From NCBI GenBank assembly GCA_964577625.1, contig CAZNZP010000023.1, forward strand, positions 1 through 9,402: DNA of 9,402 bases, given 5' to 3'. A model generated the notes under the pieces. It was not told the DNA's origin, ran no database searches, and worked only from the letters and a program-made list of their open reading frames with translations. Shown in pieces: positions 1 through 6,793 of the stretch. This DNA is from UBA5272 sp964577625. Lineage in GTDB: Bacteria; Patescibacteriota; Minisyncoccia; Phycocordibacterales; UBA5272. Every line of letters starts with the position of its first letter. Within the stretch, counting starts at the first letter, position 1. The position numbers and the translations under genes were made by a program.

Positions 1-1358
1 ATATTATAAAATGTTGAAAAAAGTTTCTTTTGATAATTTGGCTTGTTGAAAAACATAATGTCTACATTGTTACTCAAAGTGTCTCCCATCCCTCCAGGAG
101 AATAAGAAAGCAAACCTCCACGCCCTAAATATGAACCAAACATACCCTCCTTTTTCCAGGGAACTAATTTTTTAGTAGGATCCTGCCAAGGATAATCAAA
201 AGGATCTACCACATTATTTGGCCTAAAAGTATTAAATCCAGCGTCCTCATTAAAAGGTCTAGTAATAGCCATGATCAAAGGAATTCTAGTACCTAGATTA
301 TCACCTGTTTCTGCTGCATAAATAGTTCTAAAGACAGCTATAACCTGAGGTTTACTCATTTTTCTCTGAATTAAATCTAAATTTCTTTTAGATTCGTCAT
401 CTCTTTCTAGTGGTTTTGATACAGCTATATCATGAGCATATGTATATTCTTCAAATTTTTCTTCCCCTTTATCGTTTTTTATAGTTTTACCTTTTGGATT
501 TCCCCATTCATCCTCTTCTTTATCTCCTTTCTTTTTAAGAGACCATTTCTTTTTGTATTTTTCAGTTTCGAGTTTAACTAGATCAGAAATTTTCTTTTTT
601 TCTCCCTTTACTTCTTTTCCATCTTTTTTAATAGTGTAAATATCATTCCATTTTCCAGCGTCACGAAAAACAATTTGATACCCCATATATTCACCAGGAC
701 CAATTGATCCCATCGCCTCCAAAACGTAAGTTAAAGGATCATGCTTATATATTTCTTTTGGATCTTTATCCATTCCCCAATCTTTATAGGTTTTAATTGG
801 GTACATATCTCCCGCATATTCCATTTTGAAAATTTTATTCTCTTTATCATCCCCTGTCTCCACTTCTCCTTTTTTAGCCAAGACCCACTCTGTTCCCCAA
901 AAACCATACTTTTCTTTATTAGTGCGAGTAATCTTTGGAAACTGTTTAGTATAATCCTCTGGCCACTCTATAATTTCTACAGTTGGATATTGAGAATAAA
1001 TTGCTGCCTCAATTCTTGGCTTAAACTTTGACTCTGCTCTGACAAAAAAATGAATAACACCCTCCAAAGAAGCAATCTCTACCGAAGATACCGCTGGCAT
1101 TCTTCCTTCCCAATTTTCTTTATACCAACTTCCGAGTCCTCCACCATCATACACAGCTCTTAAAAAGATTTCTGCAGCTTCTGGACTCTTATTAATTTCT
1201 CTTGGTAATTTGATTTCCAAAAGAGAATATTTAAGTTTTTTATCGTAAGTAGTATTCACATACAACATCCAAAACTTCCAAGCCCAAGCCAAAAGTAAGG
1301 TAAAAAAGGCTATATTAATGAGAAAAATACCAATATCAAGAAGCAGTTGTAAACTCAT
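1..1358 (-). CDS. Membrane-anchored protein of a CPR type IV secretion-associated family (DUF8128-like), C-terminus beyond window
   Basis: The reading frame is open from ATG at 1358 to base 1, giving 452 codons with no stop, so the 3' end lies outside the window. Residues about 4-33 form one hydrophobic, Trp-rich membrane segment (LLLDIGIFLINIAFF onward). Next comes a conserved-looking block, SLLEIKLPREINKSPEAAE (45-63), then EIASLEGVIHFFVRAESKF (94-112) and IEAAIYSQYPTVEI (116-129). From memory, this pattern matches the N-terminal domain found beside VirB4/TraG-type ATPases in Patescibacteria (DUF8128). No Walker motif occurs in the visible part. A Lys/Glu-rich, low-complexity stretch (about 243-325) separates this block from a second globular part containing IYAAETGDNLGTRIPLIMAI (346-365, 'ETGDN'). 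The likely role is in a membrane complex with the bulk of the protein on one side. The function is unknown and the family call is from recall only. An extended -10 sits 15 nt upstream of the start, and no SD is seen. Confidence 0.62.
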   Translation of the reverse strand, partial: MSLQLLLDIGIFLINIAFFTLLLAWAWKFWMLYVNTTYDKKLKYSLLEIKLPREINKSPEAAEIFLRAVYDGGGLGSWYKENWEGRMPAVSSVEIASLEGVIHFFVRAESKFKPRIEAAIYSQYPTVEIIEWPEDYTKQFPKITRTNKEKYGFWGTEWVLAKKGEVETGDDKENKIFKMEYAGDMYPIKTYKDWGMDKDPKEIYKHDPLTYVLEAMGSIGPGEYMGYQIVFRDAGKWNDIYTIKKDGKEVKGEKKKISDLVKLETEKYKKKWSLKKKGDKEEDEWGNPKGKTIKNDKGEEKFEEYTYAHDIAVSKPLERDDESKRNLDLIQRKMSKPQVIAVFRTIYAAETGDNLGTRIPLIMAITRPFNEDAGFNTFRPNNVVDPFDYPWQDPTKKLVPWKKEGMFGSYLGRGGLLSYSPGGMGDTLSNNVDIMFFNKPNYQKKLFSTFYN

Positions 1359-1372
1359 ATGTTTATACAAAA

Positions 1373-1381
1373 ATTATATCA
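1373..1381 (-). promoter_or_regulatory. Extended -10 promoter of the membrane protein gene
   Basis: Read on the minus strand the sequence is TGATATAAT, a perfect TGn-TATAAT extended -10. The ATG is at 1358, so the predicted transcript has a leader of only about 8 nt or is nearly leaderless. No good -35 is present. That region (about 1396-1401) falls in the loop of the upstream terminator hairpin, which fits a TGn-dependent promoter. The promoter's position immediately after the terminator suggests the gene is transcribed independently of the gene before it. Confidence 0.55.
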
Positions 1382-1417
1382 TAAATAAAAAGCTCTTCTT
1401 GAGAGCTTTTTATTTAT
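1381..1417 (-). terminator. Rho-independent terminator of the sigma4/HARE-HTH gene
   Basis: This is a perfect 16-bp inverted repeat, arms 1381-1396 and 1402-1417, with a 5-nt loop. The core AGAGCT/AGCTCT is flanked by A-rich and T-rich arms, so a U-rich tail follows the GC-containing core on the minus strand. It begins 11 nt after the TAA at 1428-1430, where a terminator for that gene is expected. The near-symmetry means it could also work from the plus strand, but no plus-strand gene ends here. Confidence 0.85.
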
Positions 1418-1427
1418 TTTAATTAAA

Positions 1428-2474
1428 TTACTTTATCAGATGATATCTGCCATCTTTATCTTTTTTGAAGTATTTAGCATCTTGGAGATTGATAACCACT
1501 GTATTAGCTTTGACCATTCTTTTTTCCAAAACCTTATCAACAATTTCTTGTCTCAACATTGGCTTACCAGATTCTTTAAGACTTTGAATAATCACATCTC
1601 TAACTACTCCTGCAGCATGACCCCATTCTTTGAGACCATACATTCCTCTACCTACCAAAACAAATCTTTTATCTTTAATGAGTTCATTGTGACAAGTGGC
1701 CACATTAGTTTTCTTTTGAAAAGTTTTTTCAATAGCAGAAGCTACATCTCTAAAGTGCATTGGTTTACCATGTTGTCTCACCACAAGATAAGCATAATCT
1801 TTTACTCCTCTTGCTTTAATGTGTGGAGAAGTGACTTTACCCCATTCACCAAGTTCATTTTTTCCCACTACTTTTGAAAGAGATAAATATTTATTAATAA
1901 TATCTCTATTATTTTTATATTCGTCTACTAACTGATCTAAATTAGTCACAAATCTTTCTAAAACTTCACCCTCTTGAAGAAGTTCGTCATCACTAATAGA
2001 ATCATGAAGTTCACAGAGACAACCTTTAACATGATCAGAAAGATTATCATCTACACTCCAGTATGGATAAAAATTATCAGTCTCCTTTCCTTTGGTGAAA
2101 TATCCACCGAGAACTAAATATAAGTTAATGTGATTTTGGGTGATTTTATCTTTGGTGATATATCCCATCAAAGTATCTTCTGTAACTACAGATCCAAGTT
2201 TTTGAATAATCTCTTTCAACTCATCAAAAATAAAAGCATTCTCCTTGTATTCTGGAGTCTTCTTAATAGAAGCTAGAGCAAAGTTTTCAATTTGTCTTAC
2301 TCTTTCACGAGTAATATTGTAATTCTTTCCAATAGCTTCCAAGGTCATTCTTTTTTCACTGTCTAAACCATAACGACTAGAAACAATATCTCTCATTCTT
2401 GGATTGAGAGCAGATAAAAGTTTCTTTGAAACTTGTTTTGGTTTAAACGATAATTTTGTTGTTACTTCTGTCAT
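1428..2474 (-). CDS. Sigma-70 region 4 / HARE-HTH fusion DNA-binding protein
   Basis: The product has 348 residues from ATG 2474. An in-frame TTG nine bases upstream is possible but less likely. Residues about 24-70 are a sigma-70 region 4 helix-turn-helix (RDIVSSRYGL, then MTLEAIGKNYNITRERVRQIE), the part that contacts the -35 element in true sigma factors. Regions 1-3 are absent, so it should not melt DNA or act as a sigma factor alone. Residues about 80-150 look like a further winged-helix segment (VVTEDTLMGYI, NLYLVLGGYF). Residues about 222-288 match the HARE-HTH fold of RNA polymerase delta subunits (DYAYLVVRQHGKPMHFRDVA to GRGMYGLKEWG). Residues 290-348 form a last winged helix ending GRYHLIK. 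It is probably an RNA polymerase-associated or DNA-binding regulator; the target is unknown. It follows leuS on the same strand after 107 nt and ends in a strong terminator. Confidence 0.82.
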   Translation of the reverse strand: MTEVTTKLSFKPKQVSKKLLSALNPRMRDIVSSRYGLDSEKRMTLEAIGKNYNITRERVRQIENFALASIKKTPEYKENAFIFDELKEIIQKLGSVVTEDTLMGYITKDKITQNHINLYLVLGGYFTKGKETDNFYPYWSVDDNLSDHVKGCLCELHDSISDDELLQEGEVLERFVTNLDQLVDEYKNNRDIINKYLSLSKVVGKNELGEWGKVTSPHIKARGVKDYAYLVVRQHGKPMHFRDVASAIEKTFQKKTNVATCHNELIKDKRFVLVGRGMYGLKEWGHAAGVVRDVIIQSLKESGKPMLRQEIVDKVLEKRMVKANTVVINLQDAKYFKKDKDGRYHLIK

Positions 2475-2536
2475 ATTTTTCAAAAAATTTAATAATTAAT
2501 AAAACACCCAATTAACTTATATTCATTAATACCACT

Positions 2537-2574
2537 ATATTACTACAACTTGACAAAAAAGTCAAAAGTGTCAA
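2537..2574 (-). promoter_or_regulatory. Possible promoter/operator with TTGAC repeats upstream of the sigma4/HARE gene
   Basis: The 107-nt space after leuS holds no gene. On the minus strand it reads TTGACACTT, TTGACTTTT, TTGTCAAG, i.e. three TTGAC-type units at about 9-bp intervals, the last inverted. The last two units form the palindrome TTGAC-N6-GTCAA (2550-2565). TTGACT (2565-2560) is a 5/6 match to a -35 box. TAATAT (2542-2537) lies 17 bp downstream but matches a -10 box in only 4 of 6 positions; TATAGT (2539-2534) is a better -10 but spaced 20 bp. The combination suggests a regulated promoter. The assignment is tentative. Confidence 0.35.
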
Positions 2575-2581
2575 TCATCCT

Positions 2582-5071
2582 TTAAAGAACTATATTTATA
2601 AGACGATTTTTGACTACTATTACTTTCTTAATTTGTGAATCTTCTAAAATATATCTTTTATAAAGATCTGTACCCTTGACAGATTCATGCACTTCTTCAT
2701 CCGATAAATCAGGTTTGGTCTTAAAAGTCCCTCTAAACTTTCCAGAGATTTGTAAGCTCATTTCTATTTCATCTCTTCCCATTTTTGCTTCATTATATTT
2801 TGGCCAATCAGATAAGTGAATAGATTCTTTTTTTCCTAAAACTTTCTCCCAAATTTCTTCAGAAATATGTACTGCGAAAGGAGAGATTATTTTTATAAAA
2901 CTTTCAAAAGAACTTTTAGAAACTTTATTTCCTTTCTGCGCTTCTCTTTCAAGAGTATTGAGACAAATCATCATCTGAGCAATAGCGGTATTAAATTTAA
3001 AATCTTCTATATCTTCTCCAACTTTTTTAATGGTCTCATTTATCACTCTTTCTAATTCTCTAGATTCAGAAATATTTTCTTCAAAATTATTATTGATTGC
3101 AAAACTATAAATCCTTTCTAAAAATCTAGAAACTCCAGCCATGCTATTTGTGTTCCAAGAAATTGCTTTATCAAATGGACCCATAAACATTTCATAAGTT
3201 CTCATCGCGTCACAACCAAACTCTTTAATAACATCGTCTGGATTAACAACATTATTGTATCTTTTACTCATTTTCTTTCCGTCTTCCGCCATAATAAGTC
3301 CAACAGTTTGAAGTTTAGAAAATGGTTCATCATAATTTACAAATCCTTTATCAAAAAAGAACTTATGCCAAAAGCGAGCATAAATCAAGTGTCGTGTCGC
3401 ATGTTCTGCTCCACCTACATAAAAGTCTACTGGACTCCAATTTTTCTCTAATTCTTTATTTACAAATATTTCATCATTTTGTGGATCAATATATCGTAGA
3501 TAATACCAAGAGCTTCCCGCCCATTGTGGCATAGTATTTGTTTCTCTGTAAAAGAGTTTTGCTCTTTTGTCAGATTTATCTAAACTTTCAAACTCCCCAT
3601 CACCATTTATAAACCCATAGACTTCCACCCAATCACGAATATTCGCGAGTGGTGATTCACCAGTGTCGGTTGGCTCATAATTTTCTACATTTGGCAAGAT
3701 GACTGGAAGCTCTTTATCTGCTACCACATAGCTTTTTCTGTTTTCATCAAAGACAATTGGAAATGGTTCTCCCCAATATCTTTGTCTTGCAAATACCCAA
3801 TCCTTCAATTTGTATTTACTGACAATTTTTCCACCCACTTTTTCAGTAATTTTTACTCGTGCTTCTTCAGAATTCATTCCAGAAAAATCTTCCGAATTTA
3901 CAAGTACTCCTTCACCTTCAAATAAACTTTCTTGAGAATCAGAATTTTTATCTTTTATCACTTCTCTTATCTCTATTCCATACTTCTTCGCAAATTCGTA
4001 ATCTCTTTCATCATGTGCTGGTACAGCCATAATTGCTCCTGTACCATAATCACTCAAAATATAATTAGCAATATAAACTGGAACTTCTTCACCACTTGCT
4101 GGATTAATTGCTTTTATATCAGTATCAACTCCTTCTTTTTCAAGCTTACTCATATCAAAGTCTAAAGCTCTCTCTTTTTCTTCCTTTTCAAGTTTAGCTA
4201 TAAACTTTTTTATATCTTCACTAGCTTCCCAACCATTTTCTATCCACTCCTTTGCGAGAGTGTAAGAGATAGCCATAAAAGTACAACCAAATAAAGTATC
4301 AGCTCTCGTAGTAAAGACTCTTAATTTATTTTCTTTTAAATTATTTTTATCTGCATCAACCACTTCAAAATCTATTTCACTTCCTTCACTTTTTCCAATC
4401 CAATTTCTTTGAAGCTCTTTAATATGTGGCTCCCAATTTAATTTATCTAAGTCTTCTAAAAGCCGATCAGCATAATCTGTAATTTTTATGACCCATTGGC
4501 GAAGTGGTTTCTTTTCTACCACCGCTCCACATCTCTCACACACATTTCCATCAAGATCTTCATTAGCGAGTCCTGTTTTACAACTTGGACACCAATTAAT
4601 CGGCTCAAAAGATTCATGAGCTAAACCATCTTTATACATTTGCTTAAACATCCATTGTGTCCATTTGTAATATTTTGGATCGGTGGTATTTATTTCTCTA
4701 TCCCAATCATAATTTATACCAAGCATTTCTATTTGCTCTTTATATCTTTTTACATTCTTTTCTGTGGCTATGTTTGGATTAATTTTATTTTTGATAGCAA
4801 ATTGTTCCGCGGGAAGACCAAAAGCGTCCCAACCCATTGGGTGAAGCACATTATATCCTTGCATCTTTTTCATTCTAGAATAAACATCAGTCGCAATATA
4901 TCCTTTTGGATGACCGACGTGAAGTCCTTCACCAGATGGATATGGGAACATGTCTAAGATATAAAATTTCTTTTTTCCATTTTTAAAATTATTGGAAGTT
5001 TTGTTTGTTCCATTTTCCTGCCAATATTTCTGCCACTTTTTTTCAATTTCACCATAATTTAATTTGGTCAT
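2582..5071 (-). CDS. leuS: Leucyl-tRNA synthetase
   Basis: This class I synthetase attaches leucine to tRNA-Leu in the cytoplasm. The product has 829 residues, near the usual 800-870. In order there are: the HIGH motif HVGH (51-54) within FPYPSGEGLHVGHPKGY; a Zn-binding knot CPSC...CERC (Cys161, 164, 178, 181); the CP1 editing domain with its Thr-rich strip TTRADTLFG (254-262) and GTGAIMAVPAHDERDYEFA (344-361, editing Asp357); WVFARQRYWGEP entering the catalytic core; and the KMSKS loop as KMSKR (600-604). The anticodon-binding and C-terminal domains run to the end (KKVIVVKNRLINIVL). ATG 5071 is chosen because the longer frame begins at TTG 5107, upstream of the predicted -10 (5096-5101), and would add a non-homologous MYYNIKILFIKI-type extension. 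The gene has its own promoter, divergent from the gene at 5147. No clear terminator follows, so some read-through into the next gene is plausible. Confidence 0.98.
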   Translation of the reverse strand: MTKLNYGEIEKKWQKYWQENGTNKTSNNFKNGKKKFYILDMFPYPSGEGLHVGHPKGYIATDVYSRMKKMQGYNVLHPMGWDAFGLPAEQFAIKNKINPNIATEKNVKRYKEQIEMLGINYDWDREINTTDPKYYKWTQWMFKQMYKDGLAHESFEPINWCPSCKTGLANEDLDGNVCERCGAVVEKKPLRQWVIKITDYADRLLEDLDKLNWEPHIKELQRNWIGKSEGSEIDFEVVDADKNNLKENKLRVFTTRADTLFGCTFMAISYTLAKEWIENGWEASEDIKKFIAKLEKEEKERALDFDMSKLEKEGVDTDIKAINPASGEEVPVYIANYILSDYGTGAIMAVPAHDERDYEFAKKYGIEIREVIKDKNSDSQESLFEGEGVLVNSEDFSGMNSEEARVKITEKVGGKIVSKYKLKDWVFARQRYWGEPFPIVFDENRKSYVVADKELPVILPNVENYEPTDTGESPLANIRDWVEVYGFINGDGEFESLDKSDKRAKLFYRETNTMPQWAGSSWYYLRYIDPQNDEIFVNKELEKNWSPVDFYVGGAEHATRHLIYARFWHKFFFDKGFVNYDEPFSKLQTVGLIMAEDGKKMSKRYNNVVNPDDVIKEFGCDAMRTYEMFMGPFDKAISWNTNSMAGVSRFLERIYSFAINNNFEENISESRELERVINETIKKVGEDIEDFKFNTAIAQMMICLNTLEREAQKGNKVSKSSFESFIKIISPFAVHISEEIWEKVLGKKESIHLSDWPKYNEAKMGRDEIEMSLQISGKFRGTFKTKPDLSDEEVHESVKGTDLYKRYILEDSQIKKVIVVKNRLINIVL

Positions 5072-5095
5072 AATTTTTATAAATAAGATTTTTAT

Positions 5096-5103
5096 ATTAT
5101 AAT
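5096..5103. promoter_or_regulatory. Overlapping divergent -10 boxes between leuS and the acidic-tail membrane gene
   Basis: The palindrome ATTATAAT gives a perfect TATAAT on both strands: 5101-5096 reading towards leuS and 5098-5103 reading towards 5147. Predicted leaders are about 17 nt for leuS and about 37 nt for the plus-strand gene. The -35 regions are weak on both sides (TTTAGT at 5124-5119 for leuS; TTTATA near 5076 for the plus strand). If both are used, two polymerases cannot occupy the site together. AT-richness makes chance matches likely, so confidence is moderate. Confidence 0.4.
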
Positions 5104-5146
5104 ACAAAACGAATTTTTACTAAAATCCTTAATTTTTATTAAATCT

Positions 5147-5530
5147 ATGAAAAATCGTCTTGAAAACATTGCTATGAAAGTGACAAAATGGGTCGGATCA
5201 ATCTGGTCCATTATTATTCACACTCTAGTTTTTATATTCTTTATGGCTTTACTTTATTTAGGATACAATCCAGAAAGAGTAATGCTTATACTTACAACCT
5301 TAGTTTCTCTAGAAGCTATTTATTTAGCCCTCTTTATTCAAATGACTGTAAATAAACATTCTGAACATATTGCGGAAATCGCCGAGGATGTGGATGAGAT
5401 TCAAGAAGATATTGAAGAGATTAGTGAAGATGTGGACGAAATGCAAGAAGATATTGATGAGATTCAAGAAGATATTGAAGAGATAAATGATGACGAAGAA
5501 GAGAAGGAAGAGAAAACTATTAAAAACTAA
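5147..5530 (+). CDS. Small two-TM membrane protein (DUF1003 / low-affinity iron permease-like) with acidic heptad tail
   Basis: The product has 127 residues. Two membrane helices lie at about 18-38 and 46-66, with the motif LTTLVSLEAIYLALFIQMTVN (50-69). This resembles the core of DUF1003 and PF04120 low-affinity iron permease-type proteins ('SLEAIFLS.F...QNR'). The tail from residue 71 is cytoplasmic by inference and strongly acidic. It contains five uninterrupted heptads of pattern D-h-x-E-h-x-E (81-115), with Val/Ile/Met at 82, 85, 89, 92, 96, 99, 103, 106, 110 and 113, an ideal a/d coiled-coil stripe. It ends in DDEEEKEEKTIKN. The tail suggests oligomerisation, cation binding or partner binding. 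Transport activity is not shown by the sequence. The TAA stop overlaps the stop of the convergent gene by 4 nt. Confidence 0.75.
   Translation: MKNRLENIAMKVTKWVGSIWSIIIHTLVFIFFMALLYLGYNPERVMLILTTLVSLEAIYLALFIQMTVNKHSEHIAEIAEDVDEIQEDIEEISEDVDEMQEDIDEIQEDIEEINDDEEEKEEKTIKN
5393..5484 (+). repeat. Internal 21-bp-unit tandem repeat encoding acidic heptads
   Basis: A 29-nt segment at 5393-5421 is repeated exactly at 5456-5484, a period of 63 nt (three heptads). The 14-mer CAAGAAGATATTGA occurs at 5402, 5444 and 5465, i.e. 42 and 21 nt apart. Every offset is a multiple of 21, so copy-number change keeps the frame and alters coiled-coil length in seven-residue steps. The identity at nucleotide level points to recent slippage or duplication rather than only conserved amino-acid pattern. 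Confidence 0.85.
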
Positions 5531-5850
5531 ATATCGAATTTAAATAATACCCACTCTGCAACTGACAACACCAAAGCAAATATTGCCGCCTGCCAAAAAG
5601 AAGCAAAGACAAATCCTGGCGTCAACATAGAAACCAGCATTAATAAAAGTACGTTTAAGATTAAATGAAATAATCCTAGAGTCAAAAAGTTAATAGGCCA
5701 AGTAAAAAATTTAATAATTGGCTTCACAATAGCATTCACCACAACCAAAATTAAAGTAAAAATAAGTAAAGCTGTCCAACCCGAATAGCTAATCCCGACA
5801 AGTTTAACTGATAAAAGTACCGCTAAAAAGCTTAAAATAAAATGAATCAT
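5527..5850 (-). CDS. Phage-holin-family (4-TMS, PF04020-like) membrane protein
   Basis: The product has 107 residues, almost entirely hydrophobic, with four predicted membrane helices at about 2-20, 24-45, 54-76 and 84-103. The family signature lies between helices 2 and 3: NAIVKPIIKFFTWPINFLTLGLF (39-61). This is typical of the DUF360 / 'mycobacterial 4-TMS phage holin superfamily IV' group, whose usual length is 105-120. Despite the name, these genes are common chromosomal housekeeping genes, and nothing nearby is phage-like. The cellular role is unknown. The gene converges on the acidic-tail gene with a 4-nt stop overlap (CTAA at 5527-5530) and no terminator between them. Its promoter is the minus-strand half of the divergent site at 5871-5904. 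Confidence 0.85.
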   Translation of the reverse strand: MIHFILSFLAVLLSVKLVGISYSGWTALLIFTLILVVVNAIVKPIIKFFTWPINFLTLGLFHLILNVLLLMLVSMLTPGFVFASFWQAAIFALVLSVAEWVLFKFDI

Positions 5851-5870
5851 AATTTAATTATTATGTCTAG

Positions 5871-5904
5871 ATTTTAGCACAGATTTGATTCTCTGTGTTA
5901 TACT
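5871..5904. promoter_or_regulatory. Symmetric divergent promoter: two extended -10 elements on a CACAGA-N8-TCTGTG palindrome
   Basis: The arms CACAGA (5878-5883) and TCTGTG (5892-5897) are inverted around 8 nt. Reading outward, each arm runs directly into a -10 box. On the minus strand it is TCTGTGCTAAAAT (5883-5871), serving the holin-like gene. On the plus strand it is TCTGTGTTATACT (5892-5904), serving the DsbA-like gene. Both are TGTGn extended -10 elements, each with a one-base-off hexamer (TAAAAT and TATACT). No strong -35 is visible on either side. Expected leaders are about 14 nt (minus) and about 41 nt (plus). The palindrome could also be an operator. Confidence 0.55.
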
Positions 5905-5951
5905 TTTAATTAAGTTAATTGTTTAGATATTATTAATTATTAATTGTATAT

Positions 5952-6740
5952 ATGAAAAATTTTTTTAAAAATCAAACTGCGGTAGCTATTCTTTTTGGAG
6001 CTTTGATTATAGCTTTAGGAATTATTGGTTACGCTTTAATAACCAAAGATTCCCCATCTGGCTCTAAAAAAGATATTCTTGATTCTATTATGAATGGAGA
6101 CAAAATCTTTCAAGGTTCAGATTTTAAAGATAAAGAATATATTTTAGGAAATTCAAAAAATGATATCACTGTAGTCATTTATTCAGACTTTGAATGTCCA
6201 TTTTGTAAAATGCTTCACAATAATGCCGTTTTACAATTACAAGAAAAATATTCAACTGATGAGAAAGATGTTTCCAAAGCAAAGATTGGTATAGTTTATA
6301 GACACTTTGCACAAAGCTATCACTTAAAAGCTCCAACCGAAAGTAATGCTTCCCTTTGTGCTAGAGAGCTTTATGGGCAAAATGTTTACGCTAACTTTAT
6401 AGATAGAATTTATGAAGTTAATCCTACTAATGACGGCTTAGATTTGGCAACTTTACCAGACATTGCAGAATTTGCAGTAAAGACAGCTAAAGAAAAAAAC
6501 CAATCAGTGAAAAAAGATTTTGATAAACAAGAGTTTACGAAATGTTTGAGTAATGAGACTTATAATTCTGAGTTTATGGAAAATATGCAAGACGCTGTTG
6601 TAGCTGGACTTGAAGGAACACCTTATTCAGTTATTACCTATAGAGATGGAAATGACGAGACTGTTATAGCAAAAGTTTCTGGAGCAAGAGAAGCTTCTTA
6701 TTACGAAAGTATCATTGATAAACTTTTGACTATTAAATAA
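5952..6740 (+). CDS. Membrane-anchored DsbA-family thiol:disulfide oxidoreductase
   Basis: The product has 262 residues. Residues 10-30 are an uncleaved-looking signal anchor (VAILFGALIIALGIIGYALI) after a Lys-containing N-terminus, so the catalytic domain should face outside the membrane. The thioredoxin fold starts at DITVVIYSDFECPFCKML, with the active site Cys82-Pro-Phe-Cys85. The helical insertion follows, and the cis-proline loop is EGTPYSV (Pro224), typical of the DsbA / Thioredoxin_4 group. Two further cysteines, Cys136 (ASLCAREL) and Cys198 (FTKCLSN), sit where related proteins often carry a second pair. It probably oxidises or isomerises disulfides in exported proteins. A re-oxidising partner (DsbB or VKOR) is not in the window. 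It is a single-gene transcript: extended -10 at 5896-5904 and a terminator 14 nt after the stop. Confidence 0.92.
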   Translation: MKNFFKNQTAVAILFGALIIALGIIGYALITKDSPSGSKKDILDSIMNGDKIFQGSDFKDKEYILGNSKNDITVVIYSDFECPFCKMLHNNAVLQLQEKYSTDEKDVSKAKIGIVYRHFAQSYHLKAPTESNASLCARELYGQNVYANFIDRIYEVNPTNDGLDLATLPDIAEFAVKTAKEKNQSVKKDFDKQEFTKCLSNETYNSEFMENMQDAVVAGLEGTPYSVITYRDGNDETVIAKVSGAREASYYESIIDKLLTIK

Positions 6741-6754
6741 TCAAATCAAACATT

Positions 6755-6789
6755 AAATAAAACCGAGACAATAAATCTCGGTTTTATTT
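6755..6789. terminator. Bidirectional terminator between the DsbA-like gene and the suf operon
   Basis: The arms 6755-6768 and 6776-6789 pair over 14 bp around a 7-nt loop. The core is CCGAGA/TCTCGG, bounded by an A-rich left arm and T-rich right arm. This places a U-tract after the GC core in both directions. It begins 14 nt after the plus-strand stop (6740) and ends 4 nt from the minus-strand stop (6794), so it can end both converging transcripts. Confidence 0.92.
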
Positions 6790-6793
6790 TTAT

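Noticed and set aside
2475..2483. TTG start at 2483 for the sigma4/HARE gene
   Set aside because: It adds only three residues and has no ribosome site. ATG 2474 fits the common start context (ATG with T at -1) of the other genes.
2550..2565. TTGAC-N6-GTCAA as a leuS terminator
   Set aside because: The stem is only 5 bp, with one strand of the loop being the T-run itself. It is too weak compared with the 14-16 bp terminators elsewhere in the window.
4640..4957. Plus-strand open frame of 105 codons inside leuS (and similar ones at 741, 1440, 2867, 3322, 3932, 7582, 7995, 8586)
   Set aside because: These are antisense shadows of well-supported minus-strand genes. They are Phe/Ser/Ile/His-rich, have no recognisable domain and have no promoter or start signals of their own.
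5072..5107. TTG start at 5107 for leuS
   Set aside because: It lies upstream of the TATAAT assigned as the leuS -10, and the added residues do not resemble LeuRS. The family start MTKLNYGEIEKKW begins at 5071.
5387..5500. CRISPR-like or intergenic tandem repeat
   Set aside because: The repeats lie inside a coding sequence, have no spacers, and follow a 21-bp heptad-coding period.
5527..5850. Prophage lysis gene
   Set aside because: The holin-family label is by homology only. No endolysin, integrase or structural phage gene is near, and this family is common on ordinary chromosomes.
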